Under the pieces are notes generated by a model. The model worked only from the letters and a program-made list of their open reading frames with translations, was not told the origin of the DNA and did no database searches. Both the position numbers and the translations under genes were made by a program. Shown here piece after piece: positions 44,095 through 54,920 of a DNA stretch of 64,000 bases. The stretch's first letter is position 1; each line of letters starts with the position of its first letter. Origin of the DNA: Corynebacterium glyciniphilum AJ 3170 (GTDB lineage Bacteria; Actinomycetota; Actinomycetes; Mycobacteriales; Mycobacteriaceae); contig NZ_VDYZ01000007.1 of assembly GCF_007673095.1 (NCBI RefSeq), positions 124,001-188,000 on the forward strand, given 5' to 3'.

Positions 44095-45230
44095 TTGGAG
44101 TCGGAGGATCCTTCAGAGCCTTCTGAGCCTGCCACAGCCTTGACTGCGTCGACGAAGGCGTCGATCAGCTGGATGCAGGAACGCGGGCCACCGGCGGCCC
44201 AGAGGTCGTTGGGGAACTCGTGGGTGCGGTTGTCCTTGACGGCGGGCAGGTTGTTCCAGATCGGGTTGGAGGTCATCGCCTTGACGTAGTCGTCGGCGCC
44301 ACCCTGGGACCCGGTGTAGAAGAGGTTCGCGTCGCCGACGGCGGTGAGGCCTTCGATGTCGGTCTGGGCGAGACCGTAGGAGGGGTCCACCCCGCCGTCG
44401 CCGTAGGAGTCGTTGATGTCGTCGGTCCAGGCGGAGGTCATGCCCAGTTCTTCGCCGAGCTGAGTCATCAACGCACCGGTGGTGTAGGGCCGGATGGTCA
44501 GGTTCCCGCTCTCGACCCAGCCGTCGAAGTAGAGGAAGTCGGATTCGTCGCGGTCCTTGAGGGTGGCCACGGTGTCGGCGAGGTCGTCGCGGGCAGCGGC
44601 GAGGTGGTCGTCGAATTCCTGGTTGATCTCCGCGGCGCGGGCGGAGCGGCCGGTGGCTTCACCGATCTTGGTGAGGACGTTCTTGACCGTCCCGATCTGG
44701 TCGGCGGCGTCGGCACCTTTCACCGCGAGGACGGGGACGTCGCGTTCCTCCAGCTGGGTGAGCACGGCGTCATCGGCGCTGAACGCCTCGACGATGATCA
44801 GGTCGGGGTCGGCGCCGTAGATGGCGTCGAGGTCGGGCTCGCCGCGCTCGCCGGCGTTGACGACGTCGTCGGGCAGGGCCTCGGCACTGACGTAGGTGCT
44901 GTAGTCGTCGGGGGACGCGACGGCGACCGGGTCGACGCAGAGGCTGATCGCGTCCTCGATCTCCTGCCACTCCAGGACCGCGACGCGGCTGGCGGGCCTG
45001 TCGAGTTCCACGGTGCGTCCGAGGTCGTCGGTCATGGAGACCGGGTCGGTGCTGGTCTCGATGTCACTGTCGCAGCCGGCGGCGCCGGAGGTGGGCGCTT
45101 CGCCGGAGGCGTCGGACGAGCCGGTGTCGGTGGTGCCGCAGGCGGCGAGGGTGAGCGTCGCGGTGGCTACGGCCGCGGTGAGCGCCGTGGCGGCGGTGGG
45201 GAACCGGCGCCGGATTCTGGAGAGGTGCAT
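44091..45230 (-). CDS. Siderophore-binding lipoprotein
   Basis: A 379-residue type III substrate-binding protein. A lipoprotein signal with lipobox TLAAC (Cys near residue 32) anchors it to the membrane outer face. The two-lobed fold has VSMTDDLGRTVELDRPASRVAVLEW at the start of lobe 1 and the long linking helix around IGEATGRSARAAEINQEFDDHL. It delivers a ferric siderophore or haem to the adjacent FecCD permease. The ATG at 45230 follows AAAGGA. The C-terminus is Ser/Glu/Gly-rich. Confidence 0.92.
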   Translation of the reverse strand: MHLSRIRRRFPTAATALTAAVATATLTLAACGTTDTGSSDASGEAPTSGAAGCDSDIETSTDPVSMTDDLGRTVELDRPASRVAVLEWQEIEDAISLCVDPVAVASPDDYSTYVSAEALPDDVVNAGERGEPDLDAIYGADPDLIIVEAFSADDAVLTQLEERDVPVLAVKGADAADQIGTVKNVLTKIGEATGRSARAAEINQEFDDHLAAARDDLADTVATLKDRDESDFLYFDGWVESGNLTIRPYTTGALMTQLGEELGMTSAWTDDINDSYGDGGVDPSYGLAQTDIEGLTAVGDANLFYTGSQGGADDYVKAMTSNPIWNNLPAVKDNRTHEFPNDLWAAGGPRSCIQLIDAFVDAVKAVAGSEGSEGSSDSK

Positions 45231-45241
45231 GGATGGTCCTT

Positions 45242-46078
45242 TCAGGGGGTGGTCCGGACGCACCCACGGTCAGGGTGTCGTCCGATCGGGTCGATGCGCA
45301 GGCGGCCGGTGCGGGGGTCCACACCGACGTCGACGGGGATGTCATAGGCGGTGCTGATGTTCTCGGCGGTCAGGACGTCCTGGGGCGGCCCGGTGGCGAG
45401 GACACGGCCCTCGGTGAGCAGGACGAGGTTGTCGGCGACGCGCAGGGCGTGGTCGAGGTCGTGCAGGACGACGCCGACGGCGACGGGACTGGAGCTGTGT
45501 CCGTCGGCGAGATCGCGGATGAGGTCGAGGATCTCGGTCTGGAAGCGCAGGTCGAGGTGGTTGGTGGGCTCGTCGAGCAGGATGACGCCGGTGTCCTGGG
45601 CGAGGCAGGCGGCCAGCCAGGCACGTTGGACTTCACCGCCGGAGAGCTCACCGGCGTTGCGGTCAGCCTTGTCCGCCATGCCGGTGACCTGCAGGGCATG
45701 GTCGATACTGGCGTGGTCGTCGGGGCCGAGCCCGGCGAAACGGCGGCGGTGGGGGTGGCGTCCGAAGCCGACGATCTCGCGCACGGTCAGCCCGTCGGGG
45801 GTGGGCCGGGACTGGGAGAAGAGGGTGAGTCGGGTGGCGACGTCGCGGGGGTTGAGCAGGCAGATGTCGTCACCGTCGAGGCGGACGGCGCCCTGGTTGA
45901 CGGGGTGGAGGCGGGCCAGGGAGCGCAGCAGCGTGGACTTCCCGGAACCGTTCGGCCCGACGAGTGCGGTGACGGTGCCCGGTTCGAGGGTGACGGAGAC
46001 GTCGTGGATCACCGTGGACCTGCCGTAGCCGAGGGTGAGGTTCTCGCCTTCCAGGGTGCGGGCGGATGCGGTGGACAT
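45242..46078 (-). CDS. Siderophore ABC importer ATPase
   Basis: A 278-residue FepC/FhuC-type ATPase. Walker A is GPNGSGKST (about residue 41), the Q-loop is FSQSRPTPDGLTV, the signature is LSGGEVQRA (about 145) and Walker B is VILLDEPTNHLDL. First gene of the importer operon, eleven bases upstream of the binding-protein gene. A DtxR-type box lies about 50 bases before the ATG, so the operon should be repressed when iron is plentiful. Confidence 0.94.
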   Translation of the reverse strand: MSTASARTLEGENLTLGYGRSTVIHDVSVTLEPGTVTALVGPNGSGKSTLLRSLARLHPVNQGAVRLDGDDICLLNPRDVATRLTLFSQSRPTPDGLTVREIVGFGRHPHRRRFAGLGPDDHASIDHALQVTGMADKADRNAGELSGGEVQRAWLAACLAQDTGVILLDEPTNHLDLRFQTEILDLIRDLADGHSSSPVAVGVVLHDLDHALRVADNLVLLTEGRVLATGPPQDVLTAENISTAYDIPVDVGVDPRTGRLRIDPIGRHPDRGCVRTTP

Positions 46079-46099
46079 GGGTGTTCTGGTGATCCTTCG

Positions 46100-46132
46100 G
46101 GGAGATGGCCGGGAGTTGGCCGGGAGATGGCA
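46100..46132. repeat. Three tandem 11-nt repeats in the importer leader
   Basis: GGGAGATGGCC, GGGAGTTGGCC and GGGAGATGGCA follow one another without gap between the ATPase start and the DtxR box; the last unit overlaps the box by six bases. The 11-base period is about one helical turn. Confidence 0.6.
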
Positions 46133-46145
46133 TAGCCTAACCTCA
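46127..46145. promoter_or_regulatory. DtxR-type iron box upstream of the siderophore importer
   Basis: On the minus strand TGAGGTTAGGCTATGCCAT agrees with the DtxR palindrome (TTAGGTTAGGCTAACCTAA) at 14 of 19 positions, the left arm and centre being nearly perfect. Located about 50 bases before the ATPase gene. DtxR-Fe would repress importer genes here. Confidence 0.72.
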
Positions 46146-46205
46146 AGAAGAGTAGGGCAGCATAACCCGTGTCCGCAATCTCGTTTTCAGGACACCCGAT
46201 TCGGG

Positions 46206-46973
46206 TCAGCGGACATCTTTGAGATGGTGGCTCGGCCGGTAGGCGCCGGGCGTCGTGCCCATCATCCGGCGGAAAGTGTCGATGAAGGTGCTGGTCTGGG
46301 CGTAGCCGAGGGTGCTGGCGACGTCCTGCACGGGTGCCCCTTCGCTGAGCAGGGTGAGTGCGCGCTGGATGCGCAGTGTCAGGCGCCACTGCCCGAAGGG
46401 AAGGCCGGTGGACTCGCGGAAGGCGCGGGTGACGGTGCGCTCGCTGGTGCCGAGCCGTCTGGCCCAGACCTCCAACCCGCTGAGGTCGCCGGGATCAGCC
46501 AGCAGGGCGCGGACGACAGGGGCGATGCGGGGGTCGTCGGGGACAGGGAGGTCCAGCGGGGTGGTCACGGGATGCAGGACGTCGAAGACCACGGCTTCGG
46601 CGCGGCGTCGTTCGCCGTCCGACAGGGTGTCCTGCCCGAGGTGGGTGAGCAGGGATTCGAGGACGGGGTTCATGGCCACCACGGTCACCTCGTCCGGTGG
46701 GGCGAAGCCTTCGGGTGAGTGGTCGGGGGAGAAGAGGGTGCCGTAGAGCGTGACTCCTGAGGACACGTCGCCGGAGTGGTCCGTCTCGGCGGGGATCCAG
46801 ATGCCGCGACCTTCGGGGACGGCGAAGATGCGGTCGTGTGCGCGGGTGGTCATCGCACCGCGCCGTACCCACACCAGTTCATGGCAGTCGTGACGGTGGG
46901 TGGGCCAGCTGGTCGGCGGGTTCGTCGCCCCGGCGGTGACGATGGGGTGCGGGGTGGACGGTATGACGGTCAT
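46206..46973 (-). CDS. AraC family regulator of the siderophore locus
   Basis: A 255-residue regulator. The N-terminal cupin domain has THRHDCHELVWVRRGAM (metal-ligand-like His pair) and IWIPAETDHSG. The C-terminal double helix-turn-helix (about residues 150-245) has LGTSERTVTRAFRESTGLPFGQWRL and the AraC signature DVASTLGYAQTSTFIDTFRRMMGTTPGAYR. Similar regulators beside siderophore genes use the siderophore or iron state as the signal. Its start overlaps the end of the reductase gene by four bases (ATGA), so both form one unit transcribed toward the importer operon. Confidence 0.88.
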   Translation of the reverse strand: MTVIPSTPHPIVTAGATNPPTSWPTHRHDCHELVWVRRGAMTTRAHDRIFAVPEGRGIWIPAETDHSGDVSSGVTLYGTLFSPDHSPEGFAPPDEVTVVAMNPVLESLLTHLGQDTLSDGERRRAEAVVFDVLHPVTTPLDLPVPDDPRIAPVVRALLADPGDLSGLEVWARRLGTSERTVTRAFRESTGLPFGQWRLTLRIQRALTLLSEGAPVQDVASTLGYAQTSTFIDTFRRMMGTTPGAYRPSHHLKDVR

Positions 46974-48166
46974 GGCTCGGCGATGATCTGCTCAGGATCC
47001 ACACCGGCACCGGTGAGGGTCCGCACCTGGTCGCGGACGGTGTCGGGGTCCTCCCCGGAGATCAGGACGAGGGTGCTGTCACGGTGAGCTGCTGCCAGCG
47101 CTGTCGACAGGGCTGTCTCCGCGGCGGTGACGTGGTCCTCGTCGGAGACGACGGGGGTGAAGGTGAACCAGGGGAAGCCGCGCTCCAGTCCGCGGAGGTC
47201 AGTGAGTCCGTGCAGGTCGCGGGAGGTGTCGGTCCCCCAGAACAGGTGGACCGGTGGTGGGTCGTCTGCGCCGGACACCTCCATTACCAGGGCGCGCAGC
47301 GCGGCCAGGCCGGAGTTGACGGCGATCATCACGACGCCGGACGGGGCGTCGTCGCCGGTGGGGACGCCGAGTCCGCCGGTCGGATTGGCGACGACCCAGG
47401 TCTCGCCGACCTCGGGTTCGCCTGCGGACGCAGGGCAGTGGAACTCCAGGTAGCCGGCCTGGTTCGGAGGCAACGCCGAGGCGTACTGCTGCCACTCGTC
47501 CGGCGCAGCGGGGGTCCGGACCTCCAGTGTCTGCCCGGCCCACCCTGTCTCAGGGGACGACGCCTGCAGTCGCACGACGGTGGTCTGTGCGGTGCGGTGC
47601 GCGACCTCGAGGACCGTGGCGGACAGTGAGGCGGGGACACCGGCCTCGTCGTCCTCGACCGCACCGAGTGCGACGATCCGCACGGCATTGTCCACCGCCT
47701 GCAGAAGCTCTGTCAGGCCGTCGGGGATACCCAGTTCGGCGGCGCGTCGGTAGGTCAGGTCGATTCCGGGGTAGGGGTAGTCGAATTCTTCGCAGACGGC
47801 GCGGCCGGCAGCTTCGGCAGCTGCTTCGTAGTGCTGCATCGTCACCCCGAACTTGCGGAGGTCACGGCCTAGGTAGGCGAGGTAGTCGGTGTGGTGCCCG
47901 CTGAACTCCGCCTGGTCGCCGGTGAGTCCGTGTGAGGCGTACAGGACGGCCCGGCGCAGCATCCCGCGGGGGACAGGTGCCGCAGGGGCGGCGGCACCGT
48001 CGGCCGTGGACGGGGAATGGTCGGGGGCGAGGGGAGTGGCCAGAGCGGTGAAGTGGGTGCGGGTGTGTGCGGTGATGCTGTCGATGCGCTCGCGTGCGAC
48101 CTGCACTGCCGAGGTCAGGTCGCCGAGATCGGTGGTCAGTCCCCTCTCCTGTGTCATGGGGACCAT
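46970..48166 (-). CDS. Flavohaemoprotein-like reductase with degenerate globin domain
   Basis: A 398-residue protein. The N-terminal 160 residues are helical and globin-like (HHTDYLAYLGRDLRKFGVTMQHY region), but where globins have the proximal His of the RHxxxGV motif this protein seems to have Leu, so haem binding is doubtful. The C-terminal half is a ferredoxin-NADP reductase-like module with an FAD-domain block (VVRLQASSPETGWAGQTLEV) and an NAD-domain block (VVMIAVNSGLAALRALVME). Next to siderophore genes, a role in reducing ferric siderophore is plausible. Starts at 48166 or at a second ATG at 48157. Confidence 0.65.
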   Translation of the reverse strand: MVPMTQERGLTTDLGDLTSAVQVARERIDSITAHTRTHFTALATPLAPDHSPSTADGAAAPAAPVPRGMLRRAVLYASHGLTGDQAEFSGHHTDYLAYLGRDLRKFGVTMQHYEAAAEAAGRAVCEEFDYPYPGIDLTYRRAAELGIPDGLTELLQAVDNAVRIVALGAVEDDEAGVPASLSATVLEVAHRTAQTTVVRLQASSPETGWAGQTLEVRTPAAPDEWQQYASALPPNQAGYLEFHCPASAGEPEVGETWVVANPTGGLGVPTGDDAPSGVVMIAVNSGLAALRALVMEVSGADDPPPVHLFWGTDTSRDLHGLTDLRGLERGFPWFTFTPVVSDEDHVTAAETALSTALAAAHRDSTLVLISGEDPDTVRDQVRTLTGAGVDPEQIIAEP

Positions 48167-48206
48167 TGTGGCATGTCCGCGGGCATCGTCCGTGCCGACA
48201 CGAGAA

Positions 48207-48222
48207 AGTGATGCAGATCACA
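48207..48222. promoter_or_regulatory. GlxR/CRP-type site between reductase gene and clpB
   Basis: AGTGATGCAGATCACA matches the TGTGA-N6-TCACA consensus of the corynebacterial CRP homologue GlxR in all but the first base. It lies 41 bases before the reductase gene and 125 before clpB. Confidence 0.5.
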
Positions 48223-48236
48223 TCATAATAGGTATA

Positions 48237-48255
48237 TTGAGTGGAACAGACTCAA
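48237..48255. promoter_or_regulatory. HAIR element (HspR operator) upstream of clpB
   Basis: TTGAGT-GGAACAG-ACTCAA is a perfect HAIR inverted repeat overlapping TATATT (48233-48238), a plausible -10 element. HspR bound here would repress clpB. Confidence 0.85.
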
Positions 48256-48346
48256 CCCTGATGACGTTGGAATGACCGTAAGCGAAAGTTGACACGAACA
48301 CGCTAAAGTAGACACCGGCACGCACCCGCAGAACAGGAGACTGACG

Positions 48347-50941
<2,595 letters not shown>

Positions 50942-50978
50942 TCCGCTGCCCCTCCCCGGGCAGTACAACGGGGAAACA

Positions 50979-51030
50979 GGCACCATCCTGTGTACGCGTA
51001 TCACCCTGATCGCGGGCACAGGATGGTGCC
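50979..51030. repeat. 52-nt palindromic repeat, copy 1 (3' side of second nuclease gene)
   Basis: GGCACCATCCTGTG and CACAGGATGGTGCC form a perfect 14-bp inverted repeat around 24 bases. Copy 2 at 52228 has the same length and ends. It lies eight bases after the stop codon of the DUF559/Vsr-like gene and 38 bases after clpB; no T-tract follows. Confidence 0.8.
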
Positions 51031-51038
51031 GATTCGCG

Positions 51039-52166
51039 TCAGGGGGTCTGGCGGAGGCGCAGGGCGGTGGCAACAGCATGGCGCACGTGCTCGAGCAATT
51101 CGTCCCGGTCCCTGATGAGGTCCTTGTTGATCCGTACCGCCTCCCACCCGAGGGTCTTGAGCTTCTGGTACAGACGGAAATCGGTCTCCTGCTGCTCCGC
51201 GTTCGTGTGGTGTCTACCGTCGTAGTAGAGCGCCACCTGCAGTTCACGGCAGACGAGATCCGGTGTGGTCTTCTTGCCGCGGACGTGCCGTGCCTCGTGC
51301 TCGTCGAGCACCGCACCGTCCTCCAACGAGACCGTGACCTGGGAGGTCCAGGAACAGTGCGAAGGGATCTCTTCGCGGACGATGAGACGCAGAATCGTCT
51401 CCATGGGGGACTGGGCTCCTTCATCACTGAGTTCGAGGAGTCTCTTCACACGGCGTCGATCCACGATGTGCCTCGCCCCTGCCAGAACATCGTCGGCGGT
51501 GACCAGAGTGCACTGGTAGAAGGCATCGATGAACTGGGTCGCACGGACCTCCACGTCAGTGAGACCCGGAACGTCGGGCGTCCACCATGTCTTCTTCTCT
51601 GCGAGAATCGTGGCCACGCACTGGGCAGCGGCCGTCGGGGCATCTACGATCCGGAGATCGGGGAACCGGGGATCGACGTTCACAGTCGGCAGGTTGTCAC
51701 GCAACCTGCGGAAGACGGGCCCACCCGGGGCAGTAGGGTTGCGGCGCAGCCTGCGGGAGAGCAGGACGACGCTCTCGTTGTCCGCCCAGTACGGAAGTCC
51801 GTGTGCAGCGGCGGCGCACCAGCCTGCCCCCACGCAGTCCCGGGCCAGCAACCAGTGGCAGCGGAGCCGGGTGAGGATGTCCCACCGGTAGGGCTCAGGT
51901 TCACAGCCCGTCCAGCCGTCGGGGCCGAGGCGGTGCCCGGTCATCCACGCAGGTGTCGGATCCGCCGGCGGCAGCAGCACGCTGCGCACGGGTGCCTCCC
52001 ACCTGTCGGCTGTGCGCCTGGGCACACCGGAACTGAGGGCGTCTTTTCGTAGCCGTGGCACCCGCGACGGGTAGACGCGACGCGTGAAGAGAGGTCCCCG
52101 CCCGGGTCTGATGCGCCCGTCTTTCTCCGCCTTGGTCCAGTGGTATCCCCCGAATTGTGTCCCCAT
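51039..52166 (-). CDS. DUF559/Vsr-like putative endonuclease, bracketed by 52-nt palindromes
   Basis: A 375-residue protein. The N-terminal 250 residues are Arg/Trp-rich with a central block (LRCHWLLARDCVGAGWCAAAAHGLPYW) typical of corynebacterial DUF559 proteins. The C-terminal 120 residues are the nuclease core: Glu in SPMETILRLIVREE, then TPDLVCRELQVALYYDGRHH (Asp and the YDGxxH motif), QQETDFRLYQKLKTLGWEAVRI, all as in Vsr/DUF559 enzymes. ATG at 52166. Like the gene at 40957, it has one palindrome just past its stop codon and another about 60 bases upstream of its start. Base composition is slightly less GC-rich than clpB. Confidence 0.75.
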   Translation of the reverse strand: MGTQFGGYHWTKAEKDGRIRPGRGPLFTRRVYPSRVPRLRKDALSSGVPRRTADRWEAPVRSVLLPPADPTPAWMTGHRLGPDGWTGCEPEPYRWDILTRLRCHWLLARDCVGAGWCAAAAHGLPYWADNESVVLLSRRLRRNPTAPGGPVFRRLRDNLPTVNVDPRFPDLRIVDAPTAAAQCVATILAEKKTWWTPDVPGLTDVEVRATQFIDAFYQCTLVTADDVLAGARHIVDRRRVKRLLELSDEGAQSPMETILRLIVREEIPSHCSWTSQVTVSLEDGAVLDEHEARHVRGKKTTPDLVCRELQVALYYDGRHHTNAEQQETDFRLYQKLKTLGWEAVRINKDLIRDRDELLEHVRHAVATALRLRQTP

Positions 52167-52206
52167 GGGACTGATCTAACACCACTACCGGGGGAGCGGC
52201 CCGGAC

Positions 52207-52215
52207 TTATCCACA
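52207..52215. other. DnaA-box sequence upstream of the second nuclease gene
   Basis: TTATCCACA, a perfect classical DnaA box, lies between the nuclease gene start and copy 2 of the 52-nt palindrome. Confidence 0.4.
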
Positions 52216-52227
52216 GCTCTGCGAATG

Positions 52228-52279
52228 GGCACCGTCCTGTGCACACGATCCGGTCCGAGTGCGTTCCCAGGATGGTGCC
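52228..52279. repeat. 52-nt palindromic repeat, copy 2 (5' side of second nuclease gene)
   Basis: Its arms GGCACCGTCCTG and CAGGATGGTGCC pair with one mismatch; the pairing extends outward by AATG/CATT to 15 of 16 positions. It has exactly the length of copy 1 and the same GGCACC/GGTGCC ends. It starts 61 bases upstream of the nuclease ATG and ends 18 bases after the stop of the SWIM-protein gene. Confidence 0.8.
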
Positions 52280-52297
52280 CATTTCCGCCCGAGCCAG

Positions 52298-52861
52298 CTA
52301 CGGCGCACGCGGTGAGTCGAAGAACGTGGCAGCGTCGATCGCGTCCAGCGGAATCCAGGCGGTCGGCGTCCCCGCACCGTCGCCCCAGGGCACCGCGGTG
52401 CTCCGGAGCTCCAACGCGGTGACGGGCCGCTCGTCGATCTGCAGTACCAGGGCGTAGATCGCGGCGAGGATATGCGCGCACGGTCGCTTCCGTGCACGGC
52501 ATGTGCACGTCGCCGTGTCATCCGGTGTGTCGGGGGTGACCGACACGTCGGCCGCGGTGAGTTGTGCGAGCAGGTCGTCGGGGAGGTCGCCGCTGGGGTC
52601 CGGACGGTAGGCGGACAACACGTCGGCGGCGGCACCGGCTTCCTTCTCAGTCCACGGAGCCAGGTTCAGGACGACGGTGGAGGTGGAAGTCCCATCGCGC
52701 ACTGTCGCCGTCGGGGATCCGGAAAGGACCAGCTCGACCTTGTGGTTCCTGGCGAGACTGCGTGCCTTGGGGAGGTTGCTGCGCGGTGGCCCGTCGGTGC
52801 GTTCCACGGTGCGCAGCCAGGCCCGCCCCCAGAGCGTGGCACCGAATTCCGTGTCGGCCAT
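52298..52861 (-). CDS. SWIM zinc-finger protein, partner of SNF2 helicase
   Basis: A 187-residue protein with a SWIM motif CTCRARKRPCAHILA near residue 120 (CxC then CxH), a short zinc finger found in actinobacterial proteins encoded next to SNF2-type helicases. The N-terminus (FGATLWGRAWLRTVE) is typical of these small partners. Its ATG shares bases with the helicase stop codon (TGATG), so the pair is translationally coupled. The biochemical role of the pair in bacteria is not established; DNA repair or remodelling is assumed. Confidence 0.85.
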   Translation of the reverse strand: MADTEFGATLWGRAWLRTVERTDGPPRSNLPKARSLARNHKVELVLSGSPTATVRDGTSTSTVVLNLAPWTEKEAGAAADVLSAYRPDPSGDLPDDLLAQLTAADVSVTPDTPDDTATCTCRARKRPCAHILAAIYALVLQIDERPVTALELRSTAVPWGDGAGTPTAWIPLDAIDAATFFDSPRAP

Positions 52862-54804
52862 CAGTAGGTCTCCTTCAGTTCGAGGACGTCGCGCAGCTCT
52901 TCGTCGGACATGCTGGTCAGTTCGGCACTGTCATCGCCGGTGACGGCATCGGCCAGGCCTTTCTTCGCCCGGTGCATCTTCTCGATGTAGTCCTCGAATG
53001 TCCCGCCCACGACCAGGGTGTGGACGCTGAGCCTGTTCTTCTGTCCGATGCGGTGTGCCCGTGCCGTCGCCTGTTCCTCCACCGCCGGGTTCCACCAGCG
53101 GTCGTAGTGGATGACATGCGATGCGCGGGTCAGGTTCAGGCCGAAGCCCGCGGCCCGCAGACTGAGGATCAGCACGGGCGGAGCGTCCTCGTCCTCCTGG
53201 AAACGACGGACCATCTCGTCCCGCTCGGCGGCGGGGAGACCCCCGTGGAGGAACGGCAGGGGATCGCACCCGAGCTGTTCGGCGAGCCCGGCGGCCAGTA
53301 TCTCGCCCATGGCCCGGTACTGGGTGAAGATCAGGGCGTACTTCCCGGCGGCGACGATTTCGTCCACCATCTCGGCGACCCGGCCGAACTTCGCGGAGCG
53401 GCCGACGTAGCGGTCAGCGTGGTGGTCGGGGTGCTGGTTCGGATCGTCCTTCCGCAGGTACTGGTCGGGGTGGTTGCAGATCTGCTTCAGGGAGGTCAGC
53501 AGGGTGAGGATCTGACCGCTGCGGCCGGCACCGGTGTGGAAACCGGTGGTGAACGCGGCGGTGACGGCGTCGCGGTAGAGGGTGCGTTGCGCCGGTGTGA
53601 GTCCGCAGATCACCGTGGAGTCCAGGCGCTCGGGGAGTTCGAGTGCGACCTCACCTTTGGTGCGTCGCAGCATGTACGGCGCGATGGTGTCCGACAGGCG
53701 GGCTGCCGCGGTGCGGGACTGCCGTTGCCTGATCGGGGTGGCGAAGCGTGTGCGGAACCGTGGCCTGGTTCCCAGCACCTGGGGGACGGCCACGGAGAAC
53801 AACGACCATAGTTCGTCCAGGTTGTTCTCTACCGGCGTGCCCGTCATGATGATTCGTGCAGTAGCATCGACGTCGACAGCGGCCCGGGTGACCTGCGAGG
53901 TGGGGTTCTTGAGCTGCTGGGCTTCGTCGAAGACGGCCAGGTCCCACCGGCGGGACGTCAGGCCGGACGGGTCGGACGAGTCGTCCTGTGCGCCGTGGTC
54001 CGAGCGCAGGAGCGGGTAGCTGGTGAGGACGACCGTGCCGGCGGGCAGATCGTCGGGAAGCCGGCGGGCGGAACCGTGGTACCGCAGGACCTCCATGTGG
54101 GGTGCGAAGCGTTGCAGCTCGCGTGCCCAGTTGCCCAGGAGCGAGGTGGGGCAGACGACCAAATGCGGACGTGCTGCAGGACGTGTCTCGAGCAGGGCGA
54201 TGACCTGCAGCGTCTTGCCGAGTCCCATGTCGTCGGCGAGTACCGCGCCTCCGTCGTCGCGCACGCGGTCCCGCAGCCAGGACACCCCGTGTGCCTGGTA
54301 GGGACGCAGGTCTGCCTGCACCTGTCCGGTGTGGAGCTGTTCGGCGGTGTCCAGGTCCGTCCGGAACCGGGCGATGAGTGCGTCTGCGGTCGGGATCGCC
54401 GTGCCGTCCGGGTTGGGGACGGCATGGCCGGCAGGTGGCAGAGTGGCGGCCACCTCAGCGAAGGCCTCGTCGGCGTCGCGGCCGCGACGGGTGCGTGGAC
54501 GGAGGGTGAAGCGGCTCGCCGTACGCCACGCCCTCGCCGAATCGTCGAGGTGACGAACCCGGGTCAGCGCCGACAGACACTGGGCAGTGGTGGTGAGGTC
54601 GGTGACACAGACGTCGACGTCCTCGACGTTGAGCGTCTCCCCGTCGGAAACGACGAGACGCGTCGTCGTCATACGCCCGTCCGGTAGGCCTGCGGTGGCC
54701 ATCGTGGACGGAATGTCCGGGACACCCCACCAGGCGAACCCGTATTCGTCGGGGAGATAGGTCGCCTGCAGGCGTGGTGTGGGCTGGATGGCCAGGGGAA
54801 TCAT
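52861..54804 (-). CDS. SNF2-family DEAD/DEAH-like helicase
   Basis: A 647-residue SNF2-type ATPase. Walker A is in LADDMGLGKTLQVIALL (motif I, about residue 185), motif Ia is VVCPTSLLGNWARELQRF, motif II is FDEAQQLKN (DEAQ), motif III is MTGTPVENNLDELWSL, and motifs V-VI are LSLRAAGFGLNLTRASHVIHYDRWWNPAVEEQATARAHRIGQ over the C-terminal RecA domain. It translocates on double-stranded DNA without necessarily unwinding it. Its N-terminal 170 residues are shorter than in the large bacterial SNF2 proteins. Coupled to the SWIM-protein gene. Confidence 0.93.
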   Translation of the reverse strand: MIPLAIQPTPRLQATYLPDEYGFAWWGVPDIPSTMATAGLPDGRMTTTRLVVSDGETLNVEDVDVCVTDLTTTAQCLSALTRVRHLDDSARAWRTASRFTLRPRTRRGRDADEAFAEVAATLPPAGHAVPNPDGTAIPTADALIARFRTDLDTAEQLHTGQVQADLRPYQAHGVSWLRDRVRDDGGAVLADDMGLGKTLQVIALLETRPAARPHLVVCPTSLLGNWARELQRFAPHMEVLRYHGSARRLPDDLPAGTVVLTSYPLLRSDHGAQDDSSDPSGLTSRRWDLAVFDEAQQLKNPTSQVTRAAVDVDATARIIMTGTPVENNLDELWSLFSVAVPQVLGTRPRFRTRFATPIRQRQSRTAAARLSDTIAPYMLRRTKGEVALELPERLDSTVICGLTPAQRTLYRDAVTAAFTTGFHTGAGRSGQILTLLTSLKQICNHPDQYLRKDDPNQHPDHHADRYVGRSAKFGRVAEMVDEIVAAGKYALIFTQYRAMGEILAAGLAEQLGCDPLPFLHGGLPAAERDEMVRRFQEDEDAPPVLILSLRAAGFGLNLTRASHVIHYDRWWNPAVEEQATARAHRIGQKNRLSVHTLVVGGTFEDYIEKMHRAKKGLADAVTGDDSAELTSMSDEELRDVLELKETY

Positions 54805-54920
54805 CTCTCCGGTCTTGCAGGGTGGGCAGGTGCGCCGGGCAAGGCTACGGGAACTGCCGGTGGTCGCGCATATGGGAGCGACTCCGGGGACAACACTTTC
54901 GGGTGTGGTGGGATCGTTGT

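Noticed and set aside
48260..48300. SigH-type promoter before clpB (GGAAT and GTTGA boxes)
   Set aside because: The boxes are only about 14 bases apart, clearly shorter than the spacing at dnaK and in known SigH promoters.
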